A stretch of DNA of 31,789 bases from an uncultured Mobiluncus sp. (GCF_943914685.1 NZ_CALUCZ010000022.1:1-31789), one strand, 5' to 3'; positions 15,139 through 23,287 are shown, counted from the first letter of the stretch. The notes: generated from the letters alone by a model not told the origin. Made by a program: numbers and translations.

Positions 15139-16287
15139 TCAGAGCTGGTCCACGATGCCCGCCAGCAGGGCTGCGATGGCGGGGCGGAACGCCGGGGCAT
15201 CGAGCAGCAGTGACACCGACACCACTCCAGCAAAAGGCATATCGAAAAAATATCCCGGCTGCACGGTGATGCCCCGCTGAGCAATCAGCCGGGTGATGAG
15301 CGCGTCCTCGTCCACGTGGGCGGGAAATCGCAGCAGCGCGTTCCAGCCGCCTTCGGGTTCCAGCAGGTTCACGGTTCCGCTCGGTTCCGTACGCACAAGG
15401 CCCCTCAAGGTGGCAAGGTTCTCGCGGCAGCGTTGCCGGGTGGCGCGGGTCGCGGCGGGCACAGCGGCCAGGTATTGCCCCAAACGCCCGGCCAAAACAT
15501 CGGAAAACGGCAGGTAGGCGTCTGCGATGACGTCCAGCCGGGCCAGCGCCTCCGCCACGTCTGGGCCCGGCCCGGACACTTCCAGCCACGCGATTTTCAG
15601 CCCGGGGGCGCTCAAGTTTTTACTCATTCCGTCCAAGGCAAAAGTCAGCACTTCCGTAGTTCCGGCTAGGCGCTGGCGATCGGCGGGTCGGGTGGGCGCT
15701 GCGGGCAGGTCGAAGCCAAAGAACACCTCATCAACGATGAGCGCCACCTCGTGGTTCGCACAGTAGTTGAGGAGCCGCTGACGATCCTCCCCGTGTACAT
15801 AAGAGCCGGTGGGATTGTTCGGATTGATGGCCACCACCGCGCTGACCGCTCCCGGAGTTAAGTCGCCCAGCTCCCACCGGGATCCCACCCAGGTCAGGGG
15901 ATAGAAATCGACCCCCACGTTCTCCAACCCCGCAATTGTTTCTACCAAGGGGTATCCCGGGGTCGGGGCAGCGAGCCGCTCGCCGGGATCACTGGTCAAC
16001 TTCGTCAACCACGCATAGCCCTGGGAAGTGGAACTTAAGAGGTAAAGATGGTCGGGGTTCACGGTGCGTTTGTCACGTTCACTCAGCCAAGCGGCCAGCG
16101 CCTCGCGGGCCGCCCGAGGCCCCCGCGGGTCAGGCTCATAGGGCGGCAAGCCCGGTGCGCCCAAGCCCCAGCGGGTCGGATTAGAATCCGCCAGATTCAT
16201 TTTCAACGTGCCGTCGCGTCGGGCCACGCGCTGGGCCAGAGTCACGGCGTTGGGTTCGTTCAGTTCCACCCGGTGAGAAAATTTCAC
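15139..16287 (-). CDS. PLP-dependent aminotransferase, class I/II fold
   Basis: A 382-residue fold-type I enzyme. NPNNPTGS holds the PLP-contacting Asn, LIVDEVFFGFDL holds the ring Asp, and FALDGMSKNLSAPGLKIAW holds the Schiff-base Lys. The C-terminus (GYFFDMPFAGVVSVSLLL) lacks the usual substrate-carboxylate Arg segment. Related proteins with a GYFFD-type ending exist, so the substrate may be unusual; I cannot name it. GTG 16287 is used because upstream residues are not conserved-looking. An AGGAGG abuts the GTG with no spacing, while TATCGT (16299-16294) ends 6 nt upstream, so leaderless initiation is likelier. It is divergent from nrdD. Confidence 0.85.
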   Translation of the reverse strand: MKFSHRVELNEPNAVTLAQRVARRDGTLKMNLADSNPTRWGLGAPGLPPYEPDPRGPRAAREALAAWLSERDKRTVNPDHLYLLSSTSQGYAWLTKLTSDPGERLAAPTPGYPLVETIAGLENVGVDFYPLTWVGSRWELGDLTPGAVSAVVAINPNNPTGSYVHGEDRQRLLNYCANHEVALIVDEVFFGFDLPAAPTRPADRQRLAGTTEVLTFALDGMSKNLSAPGLKIAWLEVSGPGPDVAEALARLDVIADAYLPFSDVLAGRLGQYLAAVPAATRATRQRCRENLATLRGLVRTEPSGTVNLLEPEGGWNALLRFPAHVDEDALITRLIAQRGITVQPGYFFDMPFAGVVSVSLLLDAPAFRPAIAALLAGIVDQL

Positions 16288-16293
16288 CCTCCT

Positions 16294-16299
16294 ACGATA
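16294..16299 (-). promoter_or_regulatory. -10 element of the aminotransferase gene
   Basis: TATCGT on the minus strand ends 6 nt before the GTG at 16287. The intervening AGGAGG is too close to the GTG to act as a normal ribosome-binding site. Confidence 0.4.
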
Positions 16300-16347
16300 C
16301 CGCGACACGCACAACGACGAATTCCCGCAACCCGCAGACCTGGGCAA

Positions 16348-16395
16348 ACACAATATGTAGTGGTAAAATTGAGCAACACGCACTATATGTAGTTG
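16348..16395 (+). promoter_or_regulatory. Pair of NrdR boxes upstream of nrdD
   Basis: ACACAATATGTAGTGG (16348-16363) and GCACTATATGTAGTTG (16380-16395) both match the NrdR-box pattern of ACWATATATWGT-like palindromes. They start 32 bp apart, about three helical turns, the usual spacing for paired boxes. NrdR represses ribonucleotide reductase genes when dATP is abundant. The second box overlaps the -35 of the predicted nrdD promoter, and a TGG-TAAAAT extended -10 (16361-16369) lies between the boxes. Confidence 0.85.
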
Positions 16396-16420
16396 ATTTG
16401 GCGAAATACCTCCCTAGAGT
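16393..16420 (+). promoter_or_regulatory. Promoter of nrdD
   Basis: TTGATT (16393-16398) and TAGAGT (16415-16420) are separated by 16 bp. The -35 hexamer overlaps the second NrdR box, which explains how repression could work. Confidence 0.55.
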
Positions 16421-16469
16421 AAATTCTTGTGTCCCCGAGATTGGGAGATGAGGAGACGAAAGGAAGAAG

Positions 16470-18365
16470 ATGACAGCAACGAAGCAAGAGCCGACCCCCG
16501 TTTTTGAGACGAATCCGCGCCACCACACGATTGACCCCATAGAGACAGTGGACGAATACCTCAGCCAGGCTGACTGGCGGGTCAACGCCAACGCCAACCA
16601 AGGCTACTCTGTCGGCGGTCTGATTTTGAACGCGGCGGGCAAGATGGTCGCCAACTACTGGCTGGACAAGGTTTACCCCGCCGCGGCCGGTGCTGCCCAC
16701 CGCGACGGCGACTTCCACATTCATGACCTGGATATGTTCGCCGGGTACTGTGCCGGCTGGTCGCTGAAACAGCTGCTGCAGCAGGGTTTCAACGGGGTCA
16801 GCGGGGCCATTGCCTCCAATCCGCCGCGGCATTTCAGCTCGGCCTGCGGACAAATCGTGAACTTCCTGGGTACGCTGCAAAACGAGTGGGCCGGCGCCCA
16901 GGCGTTCTCTAGTTTCGACACCTATATGGCGCCTTTCGTCCGCCTGGACGACATGACGTATGCCGAGGTCAAACAGTGTATGCAGGAGCTCATCTACAAC
17001 CTGAACGTCCCGAGCCGCTGGGGAAGTCAGTGTCCGTTCACGAACCTCACTTTTGACTGGACCTGCCCACCGGACCTGCGCGACGAAGTGCCGCTCATCG
17101 GCGAGGAACTGTGCGACTTTGCCTACGGGGACCTGCAAGCCGAGATGGACATCATCAACCGCGCCTACATGGAGGTCATGACCGAGGGGGACGCAGACGG
17201 ACGCGTGTTCACCTTCCCCATTCCGACCTACAACATGACCAAGGATTTCGACTGGGACTCCCCCAACGCCAACCTGTTGTTCGAAATGACGGCAAAGTAC
17301 GGGCTGCCCTATTTCCAAAACTTCATCAACTCTGAACTCGACCCCGGCCAGATTCGCTCCATGTGCTGCCGACTGCAGCTCGACCTGCGGGAACTGGTCA
17401 AGCGCGGTAACGGGCTGTTCGGTTCGGCGGAACAGACGGGGTCTATCGGGGTGGTGACCATCAACTTGGCACGTCTGGGTTATCTGCACAAGGGCGATGA
17501 GGAGGGCTTGCGCGCCCGCTTGCGTGAACTCATTGAGTTGGCTTCGGTGACTTTGGAACGTAAGCGCGTGACAATCCAGCACCACATGGACCACGGCCTG
17601 TTCCCCTACACGAAACGCTACCTGGGGAATCTGGACAACCACTTCTCGACCATCGGGGTCAACGGTATGAACGAGCTAATCCGTAACTTCACCGACGACG
17701 CTTATGACATCACCGATCCGCGCGGACACGCCCTGGCGGCTCGGATCCTGGACGGGGTGCGCGACCAGATGGTGGAGCTGCAGAAATCTACCGGACATAT
17801 GTACAACCTGGAGGCGACCCCGGCCGAGGGCACCACGTACCGCCTGGCGAAAGCTGACCGAAAACGTTTTGGGGACAAAATTCTGCAGGCCGGCACGACC
17901 GAAAACCCTTACTACACGAACTCTTCGCAGCTGCCGGTCGGGTTCACCAACGACCCGTTCCTGGCCGAGGAACTGCAGGAGGAACTGCAAACCAAGTACA
18001 CGGGCGGCACCGTGCTCCACCTGTACATGGGCGAAGCCGTATCCAGCGCGGAGGCCTGCAAGCAGCTGGTGCGCCGCTCCTTGACCACTTGGCGCACCCC
18101 CTACATCACCATCACGCCAACGTTTAGTATCTGCCCGACGCACGGCTACATTTCCGGCGAACACTTCACCTGTCCGCAATGCGAAGCGAAGGGGCGCCAC
18201 CAAGATTGCGAAGTGTGGACCCGGGTCATGGGCTACTTCCGGCCGGTTCAGTCCTTTAACATCGGCAAGAAAGGCGAGTTCGCCGAGAGGCAATACTTCA
18301 GCGAGTCGGCGGCTGCCTCCCACGGCGAGCTGCATTCGCGCCTGGCGGAAGCGGCCTTGGTTTAG
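16470..18365 (+). CDS. nrdD: Anaerobic (class III) ribonucleoside-triphosphate reductase
   Basis: A 631-residue oxygen-sensitive glycyl-radical enzyme making deoxyribonucleotides for DNA synthesis. Cysteines of the active site include Cys126 (SACGQ) and the Cys299-Cys300 pair (SMCCRL). The C-terminal glycyl-radical loop is WTRVMGYFRPV with Gly588. Upstream is a metal-site-like cluster, Cys555-x2-His558 and Cys568-x2-Cys571. The protein starts almost directly with the catalytic core (HHTIDPIETVDEYL), so it lacks the N-terminal ATP-cone of the E. coli enzyme, which is about 700 residues. Overall activity control may therefore differ. The start at ATG 16470 has GAAAGGAAG upstream. It needs NrdG, encoded 895 bp downstream. 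Confidence 0.96.
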   Translation: MTATKQEPTPVFETNPRHHTIDPIETVDEYLSQADWRVNANANQGYSVGGLILNAAGKMVANYWLDKVYPAAAGAAHRDGDFHIHDLDMFAGYCAGWSLKQLLQQGFNGVSGAIASNPPRHFSSACGQIVNFLGTLQNEWAGAQAFSSFDTYMAPFVRLDDMTYAEVKQCMQELIYNLNVPSRWGSQCPFTNLTFDWTCPPDLRDEVPLIGEELCDFAYGDLQAEMDIINRAYMEVMTEGDADGRVFTFPIPTYNMTKDFDWDSPNANLLFEMTAKYGLPYFQNFINSELDPGQIRSMCCRLQLDLRELVKRGNGLFGSAEQTGSIGVVTINLARLGYLHKGDEEGLRARLRELIELASVTLERKRVTIQHHMDHGLFPYTKRYLGNLDNHFSTIGVNGMNELIRNFTDDAYDITDPRGHALAARILDGVRDQMVELQKSTGHMYNLEATPAEGTTYRLAKADRKRFGDKILQAGTTENPYYTNSSQLPVGFTNDPFLAEELQEELQTKYTGGTVLHLYMGEAVSSAEACKQLVRRSLTTWRTPYITITPTFSICPTHGYISGEHFTCPQCEAKGRHQDCEVWTRVMGYFRPVQSFNIGKKGEFAERQYFSESAAASHGELHSRLAEAALV

Positions 18366-18413
18366 GGACAGATTTACCACCCTCGTGGTTTCACAAGGGT
18401 CGTGGGTCGAGCG

Positions 18414-18452
18414 GGTTCGCGGGTGACAGTTTTCGGACGCCACCCGCGAACC
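18414..18452 (+). terminator. Strong hairpin after nrdD
   Basis: GGTTCGCGGGTG (18414-18425) and CACCCGCGAACC (18441-18452) form a perfect 12-bp stem with a 15-nt loop. Only AGAATTT follows, so it is a terminator with a weak tail. Confidence 0.7.
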
Positions 18453-18466
18453 GAGAATTTCCGTAC

Positions 18467-18504
18467 TTTTGGGTGATTACAAACCTTAACCGTTTGCCTA
18501 GGCT
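18467..18504 (+). promoter_or_regulatory. GGGTG-type promoter of the lipoprotein gene
   Basis: TTTTGGGTG (18467-18475) keeps the right half of the palindrome found at 3296, 7124 and 8747, while the left half is not conserved. After 23 nt comes TAGGCT (18499-18504). The predicted start near 18511 leaves a leader of about 49 nt with GGAAGGA at 18547-18553. Confidence 0.55.
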
Positions 18505-18559
18505 GTTTATCAATCCGGGGCAACCAGCCCCCTCAGCCTGACAAATGGAAGGAATACTC

Positions 18560-19189
18560 ATGAAAAAGTTACTTGCGTTGACGGGCGCGTTCGCCCTGGC
18601 CCTGAGTCTGTCCGCCTGCGGCGGTGGGGACGAGAAACCCACTGCGGACGCTAAAGCCCCCGCATCGGAAGCTCCGTCCGAGGCGCCCGCTGCTGATCAG
18701 AAAACCGGCCTGATTGCCACGACCGAGGACGTGGCCAAGCCGGAGCAAGAGGACGAGGAAGTCTCCGTGGACGACGCTGACGCCCTGGAGAAAAAGTGGG
18801 AGGATACCGGTACGAAGTACGCCGAGTCCAAGGGATATTCCACTTTCCGCGTAGACACCACCTTCGGGAACTTCTCCAAGGACAAGATTGAGTCTTATCC
18901 AATGTATTTCAACGACAACGGGGACTGGAAGACCGGGGATAAGGTCAAGGTCGATTTCATCTGCCAGACGGCGAAACCCGCCACCATCAAAGTGTGGATT
19001 GTTCCGGATTTGGAAGATGTAGAAATTGACGACCAGAAGGGCCAGCTAACTGAAGTCGGTTGCGGCGTGAATACCCCCGCTTCGGCCTCTTGGGAATACA
19101 CCGTGCCGGCAGACACGGACAACCTCATTTTTGTGCAGTACCAAGTGCCGGTGGAAGGCTTCATGATTCTCTTGGACGAAAAGCAATAA
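18560..19189 (+). CDS. Predicted lipoprotein of unknown function
   Basis: A 209-residue exported protein. The signal peptide (MKKLLALTGAFALALSLSAC) ends in the lipobox LSAC, so Cys20 should be lipidated and membrane-attached. An acidic, Ala/Pro/Glu-rich spacer (about 25-75) precedes a folded domain (about 80-209). The domain has aromatic beta-strand-like segments and two cysteines (FICQT, VGCGV) that could form a disulfide. I do not recognise the family. ATG 18560 is chosen over 18545 because of the signal peptide and the GGAAGGA 7 nt upstream. It lies between nrdD and nrdG but has its own promoter and a strong terminator, so it is probably unrelated to nucleotide reduction. Confidence 0.8.
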   Translation: MKKLLALTGAFALALSLSACGGGDEKPTADAKAPASEAPSEAPAADQKTGLIATTEDVAKPEQEDEEVSVDDADALEKKWEDTGTKYAESKGYSTFRVDTTFGNFSKDKIESYPMYFNDNGDWKTGDKVKVDFICQTAKPATIKVWIVPDLEDVEIDDQKGQLTEVGCGVNTPASASWEYTVPADTDNLIFVQYQVPVEGFMILLDEKQ

Positions 19190-19202
19190 ACTGAATCTAT
19201 CT

Positions 19203-19234
19203 GACCCAGGTAACCCGGCTGGGTTACCTGGGTC
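19203..19234 (+). terminator. Strong terminator after the lipoprotein gene
   Basis: GACCCAGGTAACCC (19203-19216) and GGGTTACCTGGGTC (19221-19234) form a perfect 14-bp stem with a GGCT loop. ACGTATTTAAT follows. Confidence 0.8.
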
Positions 19235-19260
19235 ACGTATTTAATCAATAAGGAGCACCA

Positions 19261-20061
19261 GTGTCCACAGCAGCCACGAATAACCCCGCGACCAGCCCGC
19301 TCACCGGTTTGGTAATCGCCGGGGTGACGCCGTTTTCCACGGTGGATTGGCCGGGGAAACTGGCAGCCAGCGTGTTCCTGCAAGGCTGCCCCTGGAACTG
19401 CGGATATTGCCAAAATTTTGCCATCATTGACCCGCGGGCGCCCGCCGGTTATGAGGAGGCGGACCTATGGGAGCTGTTGAGCCGGCGGCGCGGCCTGCTC
19501 GACGGGGTCGTGTTTTCTGGCGGGGAGCCGACCCGCCAGGCGGCGCTGGTGCCCGCCGCGCAGCGGGTGCGCGACCTCGGTTTTTTGGTGGGGTTGCACA
19601 CCGGGGGAGCCTACCCGCAGCGTCTGGCGCAACTGCTGGAGGCCGGGTTGCTCGACTGGGTCGGCTTGGACGTGAAAGGCCTGGCCCAAAACTATCCCCA
19701 GGTGGTGGGCCGTGCACAAGCCCGTCAGGCCGGCACGGACGCTTGGCGGGCGCTGGACCTGGTGTTGGCGGCGCACCGGGTCGGAACACTGCCGGATTAC
19801 GAGGTACGCGTCACCGCCTATCCCGGCACTGACGCGCGCGACACGAATCCGTCAGCCCTCCCCGCTTTGGCTCGTGCCCTGCAGGAGCGCGGGGTGGAAC
19901 GCTTGGCGCTGCAGCAGGCTCGCCCCGAGGGGACACGACCGGAATTTCAGGAACTTTGCGCCCAAACTCAAGCCAAATCGTTCGCGGCTGACTTGGCTCA
20001 CCAAGCCGAGGAGCTCACGGAAATGTTTCCGCATTTCGTGTTTCGCGGTTCCGCCGGCTAA
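19261..20061 (+). CDS. nrdG: Anaerobic ribonucleotide reductase-activating protein, radical SAM
   Basis: A 266-residue radical SAM enzyme that installs the glycyl radical on NrdD. The cluster motif is Cys43-x3-Cys47-x2-Cys50 (GCPWNCGYC). The preceding GVTPFSTVDWPGKLAASVFLQ and the following FSGGEPT fit the longer NrdG2-type activases rather than the short E. coli NrdG. The start is GTG 19261 with AAGGAG about 6 nt upstream. It is separated from nrdD by a lipoprotein gene and two hairpins. It therefore either has its own promoter, not clearly visible in the 71-nt gap, or depends on read-through. Confidence 0.93.
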   Translation: MSTAATNNPATSPLTGLVIAGVTPFSTVDWPGKLAASVFLQGCPWNCGYCQNFAIIDPRAPAGYEEADLWELLSRRRGLLDGVVFSGGEPTRQAALVPAAQRVRDLGFLVGLHTGGAYPQRLAQLLEAGLLDWVGLDVKGLAQNYPQVVGRAQARQAGTDAWRALDLVLAAHRVGTLPDYEVRVTAYPGTDARDTNPSALPALARALQERGVERLALQQARPEGTRPEFQELCAQTQAKSFAADLAHQAEELTEMFPHFVFRGSAG

Positions 20062-20110
20062 TCTCTCGCTCCGTAAAGCCCTAAGTTACAGGTGGAAAGA
20101 CGCGATTTTG

Positions 20111-20119
20111 TGGAATAAT
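20111..20119 (+). promoter_or_regulatory. Extended -10 promoter of the LRV/amidase operon
   Basis: TGG-AATAAT (AATAAT at 20114-20119) ends 6 nt before the ATG at 20126. No Shine-Dalgarno precedes the gene, so the message is probably leaderless. Confidence 0.5.
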
Positions 20120-20125
20120 GACCCT

Positions 20126-21358
20126 ATGGATGAACTGCGTGCCCAAGCTAGCGACCCGTCTACTCCCGGTTTGGATTTACAACAGCTGGCGACCAATGCG
20201 GAGCTGCGTCCGTTAATCGCGAAAAACCCCGCGGCCTATACCGGACTGCTCGACTGGCTGGTGAACAAAAATGAGCCCGAAGTCATCGCCGCCCTGCGGG
20301 AGCGTCAGGCTGCGTTTGAGGCTGGCCAGATGATGCCCATGCCCACCCTCCCTCTTCCCAGTTCATCAGAAACCCCGACCCCCAGCGAGCCGGAAGCCCT
20401 TGTGACGTCCGACTCGGCTACAACTCCCACCGAAACCGCCACAGCGCAACCGCAAACCCCGGCGATACCCGACTCGGCGGCAACCCCCGCCACTGGAGAA
20501 ACCCCCTCCGTGAGCCCCAATCGAACTTCCATACTGGGACAGAACCCGGCAGAAACCACTGTCCTGCCCCCGCAGAGCACTCCCGTTTCAGCCCCGGTGC
20601 CGACCTCCGGCCTGCCCCCGTCCTATCCGCCCAACGCGGCTCCTAACCAGGGCGCAGGCATGGGTAGCTACGGCACCCCGGCCGCAGCGCAAACCCAGTA
20701 CCTAGCTCCCGTCACCGGCAATATCCCGGTGATGAGTCCGACCCCCGCCCCCTACATGCCAACAGCTGCGAAACCAAAATCCAACACCGTTTTGTGGGTC
20801 ATTTTTTCGGTTTTGCTCGTTGCCGTAATCGGCATGGTTGTCGCGATAGTGTTGGTGATGACCGGGGTTATTGGAGGCGGCTACGACCAGCCTGACACGG
20901 ATTCCCCGAACGCCGCCGGTGACGCCGCGAGCGAAACTCCCCCCGCCACAGAAAAAACTCCAGACCGAGAATCCCCACTTCAGACGGTGGCTCCGGCACC
21001 GGCCGGCGCCCAAAATATCCAGTCTTTTGTCACCGAAACCGGAGACTCCACCTGCCAGGTAGACGGCGATGAACTCATTTGTCAGGTCCGCAACCTGGTC
21101 AGCTCAGTAGCCGGCTGTGAGCCGAATCTGGATTCTTTGGTCATCAGTATGCGGGACGGGGACCCCGTCACCACTTGCCAGCCCAACCAGGATTACTCTC
21201 CCAGCGGAGGCGTGATTCCACACGAGGCAGCCATGACCTACGGCGATTTTGCCTGCGAATCGACCTATAACGGCACGCAATGCTGGAACACCATCACCGG
21301 CAAAGGATTTTTCTTTGCCAAACAGGACTACCATCAACAAGACGCCGCCGGGCAATAA
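20126..21358 (+). CDS. Single-pass membrane protein with leucine-rich-repeat-variant N-terminus
   Basis: A 410-residue protein. Residues 1-65 (RAQASDPSTPGLDLQQLATNA and IAKNPAAYTGLLDWLV) match the 'variant leucine-rich repeat' domain common in actinobacterial membrane proteins. A long Pro/Thr/Ala-rich, probably disordered segment (about 70-215) precedes one transmembrane helix (about 218-250). The extracellular part (about 290-410) has six or more cysteines. A signal peptide is absent, so the N-terminus should be cytoplasmic. Function is unknown. ATG 20126 is chosen because the LRV domain starts there; a longer frame overlaps nrdG. The amidase gene follows after 20 nt. Confidence 0.8.
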   Translation: MDELRAQASDPSTPGLDLQQLATNAELRPLIAKNPAAYTGLLDWLVNKNEPEVIAALRERQAAFEAGQMMPMPTLPLPSSSETPTPSEPEALVTSDSATTPTETATAQPQTPAIPDSAATPATGETPSVSPNRTSILGQNPAETTVLPPQSTPVSAPVPTSGLPPSYPPNAAPNQGAGMGSYGTPAAAQTQYLAPVTGNIPVMSPTPAPYMPTAAKPKSNTVLWVIFSVLLVAVIGMVVAIVLVMTGVIGGGYDQPDTDSPNAAGDAASETPPATEKTPDRESPLQTVAPAPAGAQNIQSFVTETGDSTCQVDGDELICQVRNLVSSVAGCEPNLDSLVISMRDGDPVTTCQPNQDYSPSGGVIPHEAAMTYGDFACESTYNGTQCWNTITGKGFFFAKQDYHQQDAAGQ

Positions 21359-21378
21359 ATCACAGCAACAGGAGCAAT

Positions 21379-23220
21379 ATGCCCAACTGGGAGGAATTCG
21401 ATACCTGGGAACCGACCCAGGATTACCCGGCTGCGCCTCCGGCACGATCCTCTTCGCTGGGAAAGCCCCCGGATCGTCGTCTCCCCGCGGCTCCGGATTC
21501 CGCCCGTAACCCCGAGCACAAGCCGGAACACACGCCCACGGACGCTAACGCCGCCAGCTTTTTTCAAGAATTTTCCGCAGCCGCCGAGGCGGCTGGCGCC
21601 GCCAGCGCCAGCCAGCTGCCCCAGCTTCCCTACGGGGACAATCCGGGGATTGCCGCCCTGCTGGCCAATGCCCAAAATATGCTGAACTCTGACGGTCCTC
21701 AACACCAAGATCCGCCCTTTTCCCGATCTGACGCCGCGGATACCCCAGATTTGTCAGCCACGGAAATCCCCGACGCGATGCGCGAGGATTTCGACACCCC
21801 CCTGGCTCCGGGAGAACCCGCCGCCCCCACCGCGCCGCCGGCCCGAACCGGGAGCGCTACCGGTCGCAAAACCGCGCAGCGCCGACCCGAACCAATCCAT
21901 TCCGAGGGGTGGAAATCTTTGGTATCCGGGTGGGACGACTTGGGCGCGACCAGCGCCGCAGCCGCGACACCACCCAGAGCTGACGCCGCGGGGACCGGCG
22001 CTGATTCCCCCCACAGCACGCCGCCACGGACTTCCAAACGTGCCGCGGCACACCCCGATACGGACTGGGAACACCTGAAAGCGGTCTCGCCGCGCCCCCC
22101 GCAAAGAGCCTCGGGCACCCCACCTACCCGAGCGGATTTGTCCGAGCCGCGGTGGAAGTCCCTCACCGCCCAAACCCCGGAAGGTCCCTCCCAGCTACGA
22201 CTGCGCCGAGTCGGGACGGGAACCCCCGAAGCGCGGCCGAACGACGGGATTTCACCGCTGGTGCTCCTGGCCGGAGGAATTATCCTGTCCCTGGTCAGCA
22301 TCGGTATCGGGGTGAGCGTGGGAATGAACCTAGTGCCACGCCCCACCGTGACCGTCACCGCTACCCCCAGCGATTTTGCCAAACCGAACCCGAACAATCC
22401 GGACTCCGTCGGAAACGCGGGACCGTCTGAGGACCCCGATGCCGGGGCGGCCGGGGGTCTGAAAGGGCTGAAAGTCGCCCTCGACCCGGGCCATAATGGC
22501 GGTAACGCCGCAGCTTGGCAGCAAATCGGGGCGAATGTTCCCGACGGGCGCGGCGGTCAAAAACCCTGTAACACGACCGGGACCGCTACCGCTGACGGCT
22601 ATACCGAACACGAGTTCAACTGGAAGGTTGCGAACGCACTCAAGACCAAGTTGGAGGCGGCGGGCGCCACCGTGTTCCTGACGCGCGACTCGGATCAGGG
22701 AGTGGGGCCGTGCGTAGATGCCCGCGGCCAGTTTGCGCAAAAGGTCGGGGCTGATGTCATGGTTTCCCTCCACGCCAACGGCACCACGGACACGGCTCAG
22801 CACGGATTCTTCGTGATGATTTCTGAGCCACCATTGAACGAAGCCCAAAAGCAGCCCGCCTCCGATTTGGCTGCCAAACTGGTCAAGGCTCTGCAGGAGG
22901 GGGGATTCGCGCCCCAGTCCGGGGGGTCCATCAGCAGCGGGGTGTGGAAACGTTCCGATTTGGCGACGTTGAATTTTTCTGAAGTGCCCGCCGCGATGGT
23001 GGAACTCGGCGAGATGCGCAACCCCGCTGATGCCGCCCTCATGAAGTCGGATACGGGCCAGGAACGCTACGCCCAATCCTTGTTCGACGGTCTGAAAGCG
23101 TGGGCAGAGGCGAACCGACCGGCGTCGAGCCCTCCGGCTTCTGACGCGGCTGCGTCGGCAGCGACGCAATCTCCCGCCGCGGAGTCAGCCTCTCCGGCCG
23201 CCCCCACGGGCGGACAGTAG
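21379..23220 (+). CDS. Membrane-anchored N-acetylmuramoyl-L-alanine amidase (Amidase_3)
   Basis: A 613-residue protein. About 290 proline- and alanine-rich, low-complexity residues precede one transmembrane helix (about 293-318, LVLLAGGIILSLVSIGIGV). An extracytoplasmic Amidase_3 domain (about 362-580) follows. Zinc ligands are His372 (DPGHNG), the Glu of TEHEF (410 or 412) and His465 (SLHANG); the catalytic Glu is 545 (VELGEMRN). It should cleave the lactyl-peptide bond of peptidoglycan. The large cytoplasmic tail is unusual for amidases and may tether it to another protein. It ends in an Ala/Pro/Ser-rich tail. ATG 21379 has AGGAG upstream. It forms an operon with the LRV gene. Confidence 0.9.
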   Translation: MPNWEEFDTWEPTQDYPAAPPARSSSLGKPPDRRLPAAPDSARNPEHKPEHTPTDANAASFFQEFSAAAEAAGAASASQLPQLPYGDNPGIAALLANAQNMLNSDGPQHQDPPFSRSDAADTPDLSATEIPDAMREDFDTPLAPGEPAAPTAPPARTGSATGRKTAQRRPEPIHSEGWKSLVSGWDDLGATSAAAATPPRADAAGTGADSPHSTPPRTSKRAAAHPDTDWEHLKAVSPRPPQRASGTPPTRADLSEPRWKSLTAQTPEGPSQLRLRRVGTGTPEARPNDGISPLVLLAGGIILSLVSIGIGVSVGMNLVPRPTVTVTATPSDFAKPNPNNPDSVGNAGPSEDPDAGAAGGLKGLKVALDPGHNGGNAAAWQQIGANVPDGRGGQKPCNTTGTATADGYTEHEFNWKVANALKTKLEAAGATVFLTRDSDQGVGPCVDARGQFAQKVGADVMVSLHANGTTDTAQHGFFVMISEPPLNEAQKQPASDLAAKLVKALQEGGFAPQSGGSISSGVWKRSDLATLNFSEVPAAMVELGEMRNPADAALMKSDTGQERYAQSLFDGLKAWAEANRPASSPPASDAAASAATQSPAAESASPAAPTGGQ

Positions 23221-23287
23221 CCGCCCGGCGACAAACCGCGCTTCCGCTATGCTTGACTCAAGGAAGTATTTAGAAATATGAGGGACA

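Noticed and set aside
16383..17642. 419-residue minus-strand frame opposite nrdD
   Set aside because: Antisense to the highly conserved NrdD core; it would also run through the NrdR boxes.
21699..22397. 232-residue minus-strand frame opposite the amidase tail
   Set aside because: Arises from biased, Pro/Ala-rich coding on the plus strand and has no family features.
22330..23169. 279-residue minus-strand frame opposite the amidase domain
   Set aside because: Antisense to the conserved catalytic domain, with a meaningless translation.
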